Shown one piece after another: positions 15,433 through 23,977 of a stretch of DNA of 28,610 nt. Origin of the DNA: JBKPCD01 sp046727175 (GTDB lineage Bacteria > Acidobacteriota > Vicinamibacteria > Vicinamibacterales > 2-12-FULL-66-21). Each line of letters opens with the position of its first letter. Position 1 is the first letter of the stretch. The notes under the pieces are model-generated. The model did not search any database, was not told the origin of the DNA, and saw only the letters and a program-made list of their open reading frames with translations. The stretch is from the NCBI GenBank assembly GCA_046727175.1, contig JBKPCD010000270.1:1-28610 (forward strand). Reading direction: 5' to 3'. The translations under genes were made by a program, and so were the position numbers.

Positions 15433-17832
15433 ATGGCAAAGCGAAAGAAGAAGGATTCGAGCGGTTCGCTGTTCGACGCAACGAACGGCGAGATCGTTGT
15501 GAAAACAGGCGACGATGGCAGCGGAGGCGGCGAACCGGATGCGGTGGCGCTGCACGAGGCGGCCCAGGCGCGATATCTGAACTATGCCCTCTCGGTCATC
15601 ACGTCGCGCGCGCTCCCCGACGTGCGCGACGGGCTCAAGCCCGTCCAGCGCCGCATCCTGTTCACGATGTGGCAGCAGAACCTGACGGCCGACGCCAAGC
15701 ACCGGAAGTGCGCCAAGGTCGTCGGTGACGTGATGGGCAACTATCACCCGCACGGTGACGCCGCACTTTACGAGACGCTGGTGCGCATGGCGCAGCCGTT
15801 CTCGTTGCGATACCCGCTGGTCGACGGGTCCGGCAACTTCGGTTCGCTCGACGGCGACAGTCCGGCGGCAATGCGCTACACGGAGTGCCGTCTCGCCCGC
15901 CTGAGCGACGAGATGCTCGGCGAGATCGATCAGACAACCGTGCACTTTCGACCGAACTATGACGGCACGAAGACCGAGCCGGTAGTGTTGCCTGCGCGTA
16001 TTCCGAATCTCCTGATCAATGGTGCGACCGGCATTGCCGTCGGGATGGCGACCAACATCCCGCCGCACAACCTCAACGAAGTGTGCACGGCGCTCTTGAA
16101 GCTGCTGGACAACCCCGATCTGAGCAGCGTTCAGCTGTGTCGGTACATCAAAGGACCGGATTTTCCAACCGGCGGCCAGATGCTGAACTCATCGGAGGAG
16201 CTCAAGGAGATCTACAAGACCGGATCCGGCGCGATCAGACTTCGCGCGACATGGGAGGAGGGACCCGTCACGCGCGGAGGCAAGACGGTTTACATCACGA
16301 GCGTTCCCTACACCGTGAACAAGGCGACGCTCGTCGAGCGCATCGCCGAAGTCGCGTTGAGCCGCAAGCTGCCGCCGCTCGTCGACGTGAAGGATCTGTC
16401 GACCGAGGACGTGCGGATCGCACTCGAGCTGAAGAAGGACGCCGACGAGAAGATGGTGATGGCGTACCTCTTCAAGCACACGCCGCTCCAGAACAGCTTC
16501 ATCGTCAATCTCACGTGTCTCGAGCCGGTTGAGTCGAACCCGGAAGTGGGTCGCCCGAACCGGATGAACCTACACGAGATGCTCTGGCACTTCCTCCATT
16601 TCCGTCTCGAGGTGGTGACCAAGCGGCTCGAGCACGAGCTCGATGCGCTGAAGACGCGCGTGCACATCCTCGAGGGCTTCGAGAAGGTTTTCGACGCGCT
16701 CGACGAGATTCTCAAGATCGTCCGCAAGTCGGAGGGAAAGCCCGACGCCGCGCAGCAGATCATCAAGCGCTTCGGCCTCGATGCCGAGCAGACCGACGCA
16801 ATCCTCGAGCTGAAGATCTACCGGCTCGCCCGCCTCGAGATCCTGATCATCAAGAAGGAGCTCGAGGACAAACGGCGGCGCATCCGTCAGATCAACGCGC
16901 TGCTCAAGGACGAACCCGGCCGATGGGGCGTCGTTCGCGTCGAGATCGAAGAGATCCAGAAGAAGTACGGCGATCCGCGGCGCACCACGATCGCCACCGA
17001 CGAAGGTGAGACCGAATACAGCGCGGAAGACTTCATCGTCGAAGAAGACAACGTCGTCCTCGTCTCGCGAGACGGCTGGGTGAAGCGTCAGAAGGAAGTG
17101 AAGGACGTGGCGGCGACGCGCGTTCGCGAAGGGGACGAGGTGCTCGCGGTTCTTCCGGGCAGCACCCGTGCATCAGTGGTGTTTTTCAGCAACTTCGGAG
17201 TCGCTTACGCGGCTCGCATCATCGACATCCCTGCATCGAGCGGGTACGGTGAGCCGATTCAGCGCTTCTTCAAGCTGAAGGACGGCGAGCGCATCGTGGC
17301 GGCGCTGAGCCTCGACCCACGCGTCGTCGGCGACATCAAACCTCGCAGGGAAGGAGAGACTCCGCCAGTCCACGCCGTCGCGGTGACGAGCGACGGCTAC
17401 AGCATGCGGTTCAGCCTCGAGCCGTTCGCCGAGCCGAGCACGCGGGCGGGCCGCCGATTTGCGAGAACGGCGGAAGGAGCGGAGATCGTTGGCGCAGCCA
17501 AAGTCACAGGCGGCGAGGTTGTGATCGCCGCGACGCGTGAGGCTCGAGCGCTCCTGTGCAAGGTCGACGAGATCAACTTCCTGTCCGGCCCCGGCCGAGG
17601 TGTGATTCTGATCAAGCTGACGTCCGACGAGGACCGCGTCCTCGGCTTCATCGCCTCGAGCGGCGACCGCGACCTGCTGACGGTCGAAACCAGCCGCGGT
17701 GCCGAACAGACGATCAGCACAGCGAAGTACGAAGTCACCAGCCGCGGCGGCAAGGGGCGCGAGCTCCTGCAGCGCGGACAGTTCACGAAAATCGTCTGGG
17801 CGCTTCCCGAAGCGCCGCAATCCGGTGATTGA
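15433..17832 (+). CDS. Type IIA topoisomerase subunit A (DNA gyrase/topoisomerase IV)
   Basis: 799 residues from the ATG at 15433; a TTG at 15415 is less likely. Breaks and rejoins duplex DNA in complex with a GyrB/ParE subunit, which is not in the window. The breakage-reunion core is intact: ARYLNYALSVITSRALPDVR, KPVQRRIL, GNYHPHGDAALYETLVRMAQ, and the active-site tyrosine in AAMRYTECRL. At the quinolone-binding helix, the residue equivalent to E. coli GyrA Ser83 is Ala and Asp87 is Glu. The C-terminal domain has beta-pinwheel repeats, but the GyrA box (QRRGGKG) appears only as SRGGKG, so assignment to gyrase or topo IV is open. The tail overlaps the next gene by 8 nt. Confidence 0.92.
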   Translation: MAKRKKKDSSGSLFDATNGEIVVKTGDDGSGGGEPDAVALHEAAQARYLNYALSVITSRALPDVRDGLKPVQRRILFTMWQQNLTADAKHRKCAKVVGDVMGNYHPHGDAALYETLVRMAQPFSLRYPLVDGSGNFGSLDGDSPAAMRYTECRLARLSDEMLGEIDQTTVHFRPNYDGTKTEPVVLPARIPNLLINGATGIAVGMATNIPPHNLNEVCTALLKLLDNPDLSSVQLCRYIKGPDFPTGGQMLNSSEELKEIYKTGSGAIRLRATWEEGPVTRGGKTVYITSVPYTVNKATLVERIAEVALSRKLPPLVDVKDLSTEDVRIALELKKDADEKMVMAYLFKHTPLQNSFIVNLTCLEPVESNPEVGRPNRMNLHEMLWHFLHFRLEVVTKRLEHELDALKTRVHILEGFEKVFDALDEILKIVRKSEGKPDAAQQIIKRFGLDAEQTDAILELKIYRLARLEILIIKKELEDKRRRIRQINALLKDEPGRWGVVRVEIEEIQKKYGDPRRTTIATDEGETEYSAEDFIVEEDNVVLVSRDGWVKRQKEVKDVAATRVREGDEVLAVLPGSTRASVVFFSNFGVAYAARIIDIPASSGYGEPIQRFFKLKDGERIVAALSLDPRVVGDIKPRREGETPPVHAVAVTSDGYSMRFSLEPFAEPSTRAGRRFARTAEGAEIVGAAKVTGGEVVIAATREARALLCKVDEINFLSGPGRGVILIKLTSDEDRVLGFIASSGDRDLLTVETSRGAEQTISTAKYEVTSRGGKGRELLQRGQFTKIVWALPEAPQSGD

Positions 17833-20635
17833 CCAGATTGAAGGGCGGTCCCGGCCCCGACGGCGCGTCCGCCGCTTCATTCTCGTTCTGCTCGTCGCGA
17901 TATTCATCGGGGGCAGGTCGGCGTTGTCGTACTACGTCGAGGCGTTGTGGTTTGCCTCGCTGGGGTACGCCGACGTGTTCTGGAAGACGCTGAACGTTCA
18001 GGGCCTCGTCTTTACGGTCTTCGCTGTCAGCACGTTCGTGATTCTGTATGGCGCGTACCTCTTCCTGAAGCCCGCGCACCTCGGTGACTTCGGCGCTGGT
18101 GTCATCCTCGTCAACGGCCGTCCGGTCAAGTTGCCGGTAGAGCCGGTCATGCGCATCGTCGCGCTGATCATTTCGCTCATCGTCGCGGTGGTGACGGGAG
18201 CGAGCATGATGGCTCAGTGGGCGACTTTCGGCCTCTGGTGGTATGGCAGCGAGGCGGCCGTGCCGGGCGCAGGTATGGCCGATCCGATCCTCGGCCGGCT
18301 CATTGGCTTCTACCTGTTCACTCTGCCCGCCTGGCAGCTCGTCGCGGCCTGGTTGATGACGCTGGCGGTGTTGTGCTGCGGTGCCGCCCTTTTCTTCTTC
18401 GTCGTTTCAGGCGGGCGCGCGCTGTTCTGGCAGGTGCGGCGCGGAGCCACGCAGCCGAACGCTCGCAACCTGGCGTTTGCGTGGGTCGCCGTCCTTCTGA
18501 TGCTCGCGGTTCGCGTGTATCTCGCGCGCTTCGAGCGGTTGTTCGAAGCGCATACGATCTTCACGGGCGTCACGTACACCGATGCGCACGTGTGGCTGAC
18601 AGGCTTGGTCGTTGTGGCCGTCGCTCTCGTCGGCGGTGCGATCTTCGCGGCGGCCACCGCGATTCGGACGCCACGCGTGCACTGGCTGCTCGCAGCGGCA
18701 GCACCGGCTGCAGTGTGTTATCTGGTCGTCGGAGTCATTGCGGCTTACGTCAGCGGGTTCATCGTCAAGCCGAACGAGCTCGTTCGGGAGCGTCCATACA
18801 TCGCGCACAACATCGAGCTGACACGGCAGGCTTACGGATTGAACCGCGTCTCGCCCCGTCCGTTTCCTGCGGAGTCGAGTATCGAAGCAGCCGATCCGGC
18901 CAGCAACCAGGCGACGCTTCGGAACATCCGGCTCTGGGACTGGCGGGCGCTTCAGGACACACTCCGTCAGATTCAGGAGATCCGCACGTATTACGACTTC
19001 CCCGACATAGACATCGACCGTTACGCCATCGACGGCGAAATGCGTCAGGTCATGCTCGCGACGCGCGAGCTGAGCGTGCGAAAACTGCCCGAGAGCAGCC
19101 GCAACTGGATCAACGAGAAGCTCATTTACACGCACGGCTACGGCGTGACGATGAACCTGGTCAACGGCTTCACGCCCGAAGGATTGCCGGCGCTGATCCT
19201 CAGCAACATGCCCGTGCAGACCACGGTTCCGGAGCTGTCCGTGAAGCGCCCGGAGGTGTACTTCGGCGAGCTGACCGACACGGATGTCTACGTCAGGACG
19301 CGGCAGAAGGAGTTCAACTACCCGCAGGGAGAGACCAACAGCCTCACCTCCTACGAAGGCACTGGCGGGATCGTCCTTGGTGGATTCCTCCGCCGGATTC
19401 TCATCGCGCTCGATCGCGGAGACGTGACGAAGCTGCCGTTCAGCGACGACATAACGCCCGAGAGCAGGCTACTGATGCGGCGCACCGTCAACGATCGCGT
19501 CGCAACGCTCGCGCCGTTCCTTACGTTCGACGCCGATCCGTACATCGTCGTCGGGCACGACGGCCGCCTGTCGTGGATCGTTGACGCGTTCACCGTGTCG
19601 GACTCGTACCCGTATTCTCGCGCCTACCGCCTCCCCGGAAACAGGGGCGCGGTCAATTACATTCGTAACAGCGTCAAGGCCGTCGTCGACGCGTACGACG
19701 GCTCCACCGCGTTCTACGTCTTCGATCCCACCGATCCGGTCATCGCGGCGTACCGGGGCATGTTCCCCTCCCTTTTCAAGGACGCCGGGGCCATGCCGGC
19801 GGATTTGCGCGAACACGTGCGGTATCCGGAGCTGCTCCTCGAGCTGCAGGCGCAGGTGTACGGGCTCTACCACATGACGAGCCCCGAGGTGTTCTACAAC
19901 CGCGAGGATCTCTGGACCGTGGCGGCCGAGGTCGGCATGAATCAGCGACAAGAGCAGACCGCGCAGCCGATCGAGCCGAATTTCGTGCTGATGACGCTCC
20001 CCGGCGAGAACAACGTCGAGTTCGTCGAAATCCTCCCGTTCACGCCGGCCAATCGCAACAATCTCATTGGATGGATCGCCGGCCGAAGCGACGAGCCGCA
20101 TTATGGGGAGGTCGTCGTCTACGACTTCCCGAAGACGCGACTCGTGGACGGTCCGCTCCAGATCGAAGCGCGAATCGATCAGAACCCGCAGCTCTCGAGC
20201 CAGCTGTCACTGTGGAACCAGGAAGGCTCGCGCGTCAGGCGCGGGGCGCTGCTCGTCATTCCGATCGGGCGCGCCTTGCTCTACGCGGAGCCGATCTACC
20301 TTCAGGCCGAACGAAGCCCGATGCCGGAGCTGCGGCTCGTGGTGCTCGCCTTGCAGGATCGGTTGGGGTACGGCCCGACGTTCGAGGCGGCGCTGACATC
20401 GTTGTTCGGTGCGGCAGCGTCGTCGACGACCGCCGCGAGTAGCGCGGCCGCCCCTGCTCCTCGCGCGCCGACGCCTCCGGAGGCTCCGCCGGAAGTCGAC
20501 GTGCTCATCTCCGAGGCGGCCAGGGATCTCGCCGACTACCAGCGGCTCACTGCTGAAGGAAAGCTCGGAGAGGCCGGGCAGAAGCTGGAACACCTGAAGC
20601 GCACGCTGGAGGAGCTGAGCAAGAAAAAGCGGTGA
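17825..20635 (+). CDS. UPF0182 (COG1615) family membrane protein
   Basis: 936 residues from the GTG at 17825, which overlaps the end of the topoisomerase gene; the frame is open further upstream but those residues are only a shadow of that gene. A basic N-terminus (RSRPRRRVRRF) leads into the first helix, and about seven hydrophobic segments occupy residues 18-330. The large remaining part is predicted extracytoplasmic (YVDxLWF-like start, then DWRALQDTLRQIQEIRTYYDF, MNLVNGFTPEGLP, VYFGE, and TLPGENNVEFVEILPFTPANRNNLIGWIAGRSD). The end is an Ala/Pro-rich linker and a charged helix ending KKKR. This family has no established function. Overlap with the topoisomerase gene suggests translational coupling. 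Confidence 0.92.
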   Translation: MIDQIEGRSRPRRRVRRFILVLLVAIFIGGRSALSYYVEALWFASLGYADVFWKTLNVQGLVFTVFAVSTFVILYGAYLFLKPAHLGDFGAGVILVNGRPVKLPVEPVMRIVALIISLIVAVVTGASMMAQWATFGLWWYGSEAAVPGAGMADPILGRLIGFYLFTLPAWQLVAAWLMTLAVLCCGAALFFFVVSGGRALFWQVRRGATQPNARNLAFAWVAVLLMLAVRVYLARFERLFEAHTIFTGVTYTDAHVWLTGLVVVAVALVGGAIFAAATAIRTPRVHWLLAAAAPAAVCYLVVGVIAAYVSGFIVKPNELVRERPYIAHNIELTRQAYGLNRVSPRPFPAESSIEAADPASNQATLRNIRLWDWRALQDTLRQIQEIRTYYDFPDIDIDRYAIDGEMRQVMLATRELSVRKLPESSRNWINEKLIYTHGYGVTMNLVNGFTPEGLPALILSNMPVQTTVPELSVKRPEVYFGELTDTDVYVRTRQKEFNYPQGETNSLTSYEGTGGIVLGGFLRRILIALDRGDVTKLPFSDDITPESRLLMRRTVNDRVATLAPFLTFDADPYIVVGHDGRLSWIVDAFTVSDSYPYSRAYRLPGNRGAVNYIRNSVKAVVDAYDGSTAFYVFDPTDPVIAAYRGMFPSLFKDAGAMPADLREHVRYPELLLELQAQVYGLYHMTSPEVFYNREDLWTVAAEVGMNQRQEQTAQPIEPNFVLMTLPGENNVEFVEILPFTPANRNNLIGWIAGRSDEPHYGEVVVYDFPKTRLVDGPLQIEARIDQNPQLSSQLSLWNQEGSRVRRGALLVIPIGRALLYAEPIYLQAERSPMPELRLVVLALQDRLGYGPTFEAALTSLFGAAASSTTAASSAAAPAPRAPTPPEAPPEVDVLISEAARDLADYQRLTAEGKLGEAGQKLEHLKRTLEELSKKKR

Positions 20636-20682
20636 GGCGAGGGAAACACCGGAGAACCGGAACAGGCTCGTCTCGGTTTTCA

Positions 20683-20688
20683 TATAGA
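20683..20688 (+). promoter_or_regulatory. -10 hexamer (TATAGA) of the DUF4126 gene
   Basis: TATAGA ends 11 nt before the ATG at 20700; transcription would start about 5 nt before the ATG. No SD and no clear -35. Confidence 0.4.
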
Positions 20689-20699
20689 GTCTTGCCAGC

Positions 20700-21173
20700 A
20701 TGAGTGTCACAACTGCGGTTGTCCACGCCCTCTTCATCGGCGTTATCGCGGGCCTGCGCGCGATGACCGCGCCGGCGGCAGTCAGCTGGGCGGCACGAGC
20801 CGGGTGGCTGAAGGTGGCGCCGACCGGTCTCGCCTTTCTCGGATATGCCTTCACGCCGTGGATCTTCACGGCGCTGGCGCTCGGCGAGCTCGTCACCGAT
20901 CAGTTGCCATCGACGCCGAGCCGGACCGTGCCGATCCAGTTCGGTACGCGCATCCTCATGGGTGCGCTGTCAGGCGCCGCCATCGGGGCTGGCAGCGGCG
21001 CCCTCATCATGGGGCTCATCGCCGGCATCGGCGGTGCCGTGATTGGAACCCTCGGCGGACGCGCCGTCAGGGCACGCCTGTCGTCGGCGTTCGGCAAGGA
21101 TCGTCCTGCCGCTTTCATCGAGGATGCGATTGCCATCGGAGGCGCATATCTGATCATGGTGGCCATGTCGTGA
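20700..21173 (+). CDS. DUF4126 family membrane protein
   Basis: 157 residues with about four hydrophobic segments. Recognised from GVIAGLRAMTAPAAVSWAA, the LPSTPSRTVP loop, glycine-rich helices (GALSGAAIGAGSGALIMGLIAGIGGAVIG) and FIEDAIAIGGAYLIM. Function unknown. Its stop overlaps the GTG of an oxidoreductase remnant as GTGA, showing that it once headed a coupled pair. Confidence 0.85.
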   Translation: MSVTTAVVHALFIGVIAGLRAMTAPAAVSWAARAGWLKVAPTGLAFLGYAFTPWIFTALALGELVTDQLPSTPSRTVPIQFGTRILMGALSGAAIGAGSGALIMGLIAGIGGAVIGTLGGRAVRARLSSAFGKDRPAAFIEDAIAIGGAYLIMVAMS

Positions 21174-21253
21174 CGCGCTTCGACGCGATCATCATCGGTG
21201 CAGGGCAGGCTGGACCGCCGCTCGCAGCTCGCCTCGCGAACGCCCTGCGCTGA
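21170..21253 (+). pseudogene. FAD-dependent oxidoreductase remnant (mercuric reductase-like N-terminus)
   Basis: GTG start overlapping the DUF4126 stop; reads VTRFDAIIIGAGQAGPPLAARL and ends after 27 residues at TGA 21251-21253. The GxGxxG FAD-binding motif with PPLAARL is that of mercuric-reductase-like pyridine nucleotide-disulfide oxidoreductases (about 460 residues). The rest of the gene, including the redox-active CxxxxC, is gone. Confidence 0.7.
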
Positions 21254-21291
21254 TCATCCGCCGGCACGGCCAATATCGATCTGGTTCGACG

Positions 21292-21432
21292 AGGTATGGA
21301 TTCCGAGACAACACCACTGCCTACGATGCGATGTACATCGCGCTTGCGGAGGCGCTCGACGCTCTGCCCGTCCGCGATCGGCGGCTCGCCGCCGCGGCAG
21401 GGCACTCCGCCCGGATCGGGGTTATCCGCTGA
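21292..21432 (+). pseudogene. PIN-domain (VapC-type) toxin remnant, C-terminal part
   Basis: An open frame reads RYGFRDNTTAYDAMYIALAE then ALDALPVRDRRLAAAAGHSARIGVIR and stops at 21430-21432. TAYDAxYIALAEAL...RDRRLA is the C-terminal half of VapC ribonucleases. The N-terminal half with the first catalytic Asp is absent, and no VapB antitoxin gene is seen. It directly follows the oxidoreductase remnant, so a deletion probably joined the two. Confidence 0.65.
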
Positions 21433-21449
21433 GCGACGTGATCCGTCGA

Positions 21450-22343
21450 TCAGGGGCGGCTGACTCGAGGGCCGAGGTATCTGAGGCGATCGAGGTTCCC
21501 GTGAAAGTAGATGCGATGAATGCGATCGTCGGCGACCACGAGCAGAAGCGCCGCGAACGGGCCGCTCTCGTCATAGAGGACGAGCGCCGGCTGACCATTG
21601 AGCTCGTGAGTCTCGCCGTCCAGCCGGACTCTGCGCGTTGTCGCGGTGATGAACGCCGCGATCCGAGCCGCACCGTGGAGCGGCGCCTGCAGGTTGCGAA
21701 TCCCTCCGACCCGTCGACCCTCCTCGCCGCCGTCCGTGACCAGGACGGCGTCCTCCGCGAGCAGTGCGACGAGCGCGTCGAGATCGCCCGATGTGGCGGC
21801 GTTCGTAAATGCCGCGAGCAGCCGCGCATGCGAGTCGCGTGAAGCAGAAAAGAATCGCTTCTCAGTCGCGACGTTCTGTCTGGCGCGCTCGAGGAGCTTT
21901 CGGCAGGCCGCCTCGGTTTTGCCGACGACCGCGGCGATGTCGTGGTAGTCGAAATCGAACACGTCTCGAAGGAGCAGGACGGCGCGCTCGGCCGGCGTCA
22001 GCCGCTGCAGCACGACCAGGAAGGCCATCGAGACGTGGTCGAGCATGTCCAGACGGCCGAGGCCACCCTGGTCGAGGTCCACCGGTTCCGGCAGTCGATC
22101 GCTCCGACTCTCCTCCCGCCGCGCTCGCGCCGACTCCAGCTCGTTGAAGCATAGGCGCGTGACGAGCGTCACGAGGTACGCCCGTGGGGACGTGACGTCG
22201 ACCTGTCGGCCGTCCCACCGCAGCCACGCTTCCTGGACGACGTCTTCGGCGCGCCCGAGGTCGCCGAGCATCCGGTACGCGTGCGCCACGAGGAGCGCAC
22301 GGTGAGTTTCGAAGACAGCGAGGTCGTCGGTGGAGCGAGGCAT
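21450..22343 (-). CDS. ECF41-family RNA polymerase sigma factor with SnoaL-like C-terminal domain
   Basis: 297 residues from the ATG at 22343; the frame extends upstream but that part overlaps the epimerase gene. Sigma region 2 (about 8-75; FETHRALLVAHAYRMLGDLGRAEDVVQEAWLRW) and region 4 (about 105-160; RLTPAERAVLLLRDVFDFDYHDIAAVVG) are joined by a linker with RLPEP at 83-87. A SnoaL/NTF2-like domain follows (175-297). ECF41 factors, as I recall them, carry WLPEP, DGGG and NPDKL motifs; here RLPEP, DGG (204-206) and NLDRL (283-287) match. The C-terminal extension regulates the sigma factor in place of a separate anti-sigma protein. It follows an epimerase gene by 19 nt, the standard ECF41 partner type. 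Confidence 0.9.
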   Translation of the reverse strand: MPRSTDDLAVFETHRALLVAHAYRMLGDLGRAEDVVQEAWLRWDGRQVDVTSPRAYLVTLVTRLCFNELESARARREESRSDRLPEPVDLDQGGLGRLDMLDHVSMAFLVVLQRLTPAERAVLLLRDVFDFDYHDIAAVVGKTEAACRKLLERARQNVATEKRFFSASRDSHARLLAAFTNAATSGDLDALVALLAEDAVLVTDGGEEGRRVGGIRNLQAPLHGAARIAAFITATTRRVRLDGETHELNGQPALVLYDESGPFAALLLVVADDRIHRIYFHGNLDRLRYLGPRVSRP

Positions 22344-22362
22344 CAGAACGGATCGACTCTCG

Positions 22363-23052
22363 TCACTGCGAGGCCGTCGAGGAGGACACGCGGCCCCGAT
22401 CCACAGCAGATGATTGCATCCACGATGCCGCACCCAATCCGCGCCCCAACCCGACGATCTCGCCGACGTGCGTTCGCCGCTCCACGGCATCGAGCATGAA
22501 CGCCGCGACCGATCGAAACGACATGATCAAGCTGCCAGGCGGCAGCGCACCCGACACCGCGCGAAAGCTCGAGCTGGACGCCTTCGTCAGTCGGGGCGGT
22601 CGCGCAATCGTCCAATCGAGGCCGCTCGCTTTCACGAGGTCTTCCATGGCGCGGAGGTCGCGAACGTGGTGTCTTGCAAACCATCGAAAAAAGGCGAAGA
22701 GCGGCCCCTTCTCCGGGAACAGCAAGGCAGCGGACACGACAGCAAGACGACGAATACCGGTCCGGGCCATCGCCTCGACCGTGGCGCGGGCGCAGTCCGT
22801 GAGCAGCGTGCTCGGTCGAAGGAAATCCCTCGCGTGCGGGCCGATCGCGGACAGCACTGCGTCGTGGCCAGCCAGCGCCGCCGCAATCGCTTCCGACCGG
22901 CGCGGATCGCCCTGGATAATCGTCAACGAACGGTCAGCCGCGAGCTTCTGAGGCGACCGGACAAAGGCCGTGACGTGGTGGCCTCGCTTGCGGGCGAGGT
23001 CGAGAATCTCGGATCCGGTCCGTCCGGTCGCGCCTATCACGAATAGTCTCAT
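22363..23052 (-). CDS. NAD(P)-binding epimerase/NmrA-like protein
   Basis: 229 residues, atypical short-chain dehydrogenase (BVR-B/NmrA type). The nucleotide-binding motif GATGRTGSEIL is at 7-17, followed by VTAFVRSPQKL, VLSAIGPHARDF, RLAVVSAALLF and LDWTIARPPRLT. ECF41 sigma factors are typically encoded next to a carboxymuconolactone decarboxylase, oxidoreductase or epimerase that they control; this gene is upstream of the sigma gene in one operon and has a matching promoter at 23061-23087. Substrate unknown. The C-terminal tail (VDRGRVSSSTASQ) looks unstructured. Confidence 0.9.
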   Translation of the reverse strand: MRLFVIGATGRTGSEILDLARKRGHHVTAFVRSPQKLAADRSLTIIQGDPRRSEAIAAALAGHDAVLSAIGPHARDFLRPSTLLTDCARATVEAMARTGIRRLAVVSAALLFPEKGPLFAFFRWFARHHVRDLRAMEDLVKASGLDWTIARPPRLTKASSSSFRAVSGALPPGSLIMSFRSVAAFMLDAVERRTHVGEIVGLGRGLGAASWMQSSAVDRGRVSSSTASQ

Positions 23053-23060
23053 ACTCGTAT

Positions 23061-23087
23061 GACCGGATAGCCTCGCGCGTTGTGACG
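23061..23087 (-). promoter_or_regulatory. ECF41-type promoter (CGTCACA-N16-GGTC)
   Basis: On the minus strand CGTCACA (23087-23081) is followed after exactly 16 nt by GGTC (23064-23061). The ECF41 consensus I recall is TGTCACA-N16-CGTC, so only the first base of each element differs. It lies directly upstream of the epimerase start at 23052, with the -10 element 8 nt from the ATG. It would drive both the epimerase and the sigma gene, giving autoregulation. Confidence 0.7.
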
Positions 23088-23255
23088 CGGACCAGACTCA
23101 GCTATGGCCGGAACGCTCGAGTCCCGGAGATGCCGCGGTACATCTGGCGGCGGCGTCGACGAGGAGTACGAACCGTTCGCGATCTTTCTCCAGGCACTTG
23201 TGTACGATTCAGCACGACCGACATGCTGGGAAAGACGACGCGAGGAATGGCGGCG

Positions 23256-23834
23256 CTACTTGCGGTCCAGAGGCTTGGGTTTCACCGCGTTCGACAGCGC
23301 CAGACGATTGGCGCGCGTGATGTAGCTGATCTGCAGGTCGTACCCGTTGGGCGTGTCCGTGTGATAGCTCTTGAACGCCGCGTCGTGAATGTCATCGGGC
23401 ACCCACTTGCCCTCCGACGAGAGATGCCTGCTCGACGTATCGATGTGTGCGCTCAGCCCGCGTGTTTCGAGCGCCGTCATGACGCCGTCCGTGTCCTACG
23501 GTTGGATGCCGAACGAGATGTGATCGACTCGGGCGCCTCGACGGCCGCCAGTCTTTCCGAAGTCGGGGTCGAGCGGATTGCCACCGCGGATGATGATGTC
23601 TCCCACGTCACCAATCAGACACTCATTCTGGCTGCCCTCGTCGTACGTCGGCGTCCACCCCAGGAGGTTCGTGTAAAAGGACACGCTCTCCTTGTAGTTG
23701 GTCACCGTAAACGAGAGGTGATCCAGCCACATGGTCTTCCATCCCGTTGATCCGAAGGGCAACGGCACGGACAGTTTGCGTTCGAGGGCGTCCGACGCGC
23801 TCTCGCGAAGCCGTTGCCATTGCTGTGTGTTCAT
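23256..23834 (-). pseudogene. VOC/glyoxalase-fold protein interrupted by an in-frame TAG
   Basis: From ATG 23834 (MNTQQWQRLRESASDALERK) the frame shows a VOC domain: GWKTMWLDHLSFTVTNYKES, FYTNLLGWTPTYDEGSQNEC, GDIIIRGGNP and VDHISFGIQP. There a TAG at 23498-23496 stops it, but the same frame continues DTDGVMTALETRGLSAHIDT, SEGKWVPDDIHDAAFKSYHT, DTPNGYDLQISYIT and ends at a second TAG (23258-23256). No frameshift is involved, so one base change, probably TGG to TAG, explains the break. The full product would be 192 residues. Recent pseudogene, sequencing error or amber readthrough are all possible. The gap 23088-23255 shows nothing I can support. Confidence 0.75.
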
Positions 23835-23962
23835 CCGGATGCCTTCTGCGGTGGCGGGATGACCATGCGCCGGAGCAGGTCGGCAAACCGCGGGTATGTT
23901 TTCTCCCCTTCTCCCGTTCTCCTGTTGGTCCCGCTCCCGTTTTCCCTGCCCGAAACACCTGT

Positions 23963-23968
23963 CATAAT
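23963..23968 (+). promoter_or_regulatory. -10 hexamer (CATAAT) of the PQQ-propeller gene
   Basis: CATAAT ends 9 nt before the ATG at 23978 with no SD in between. Upstream (23900-23946) is a pyrimidine-rich word repeat (TTCTCCCC, TTCTCCCG, TTCTCCTG). Confidence 0.5.
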
Positions 23969-23977
23969 GTCGCCGCC

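Noticed and set aside
15065..15502. Repetitive peptide frame (WALGSGLWALGSG) across the heptamer array
   Set aside because: Artifact of a 7-nt repeat read in frame; no start signal and it crosses the PhzF upstream region.
23082..23255. Short plus-strand frames between the ECF41 promoter and the VOC remnant
   Set aside because: No start signal, motif or protein-like composition that I can defend.
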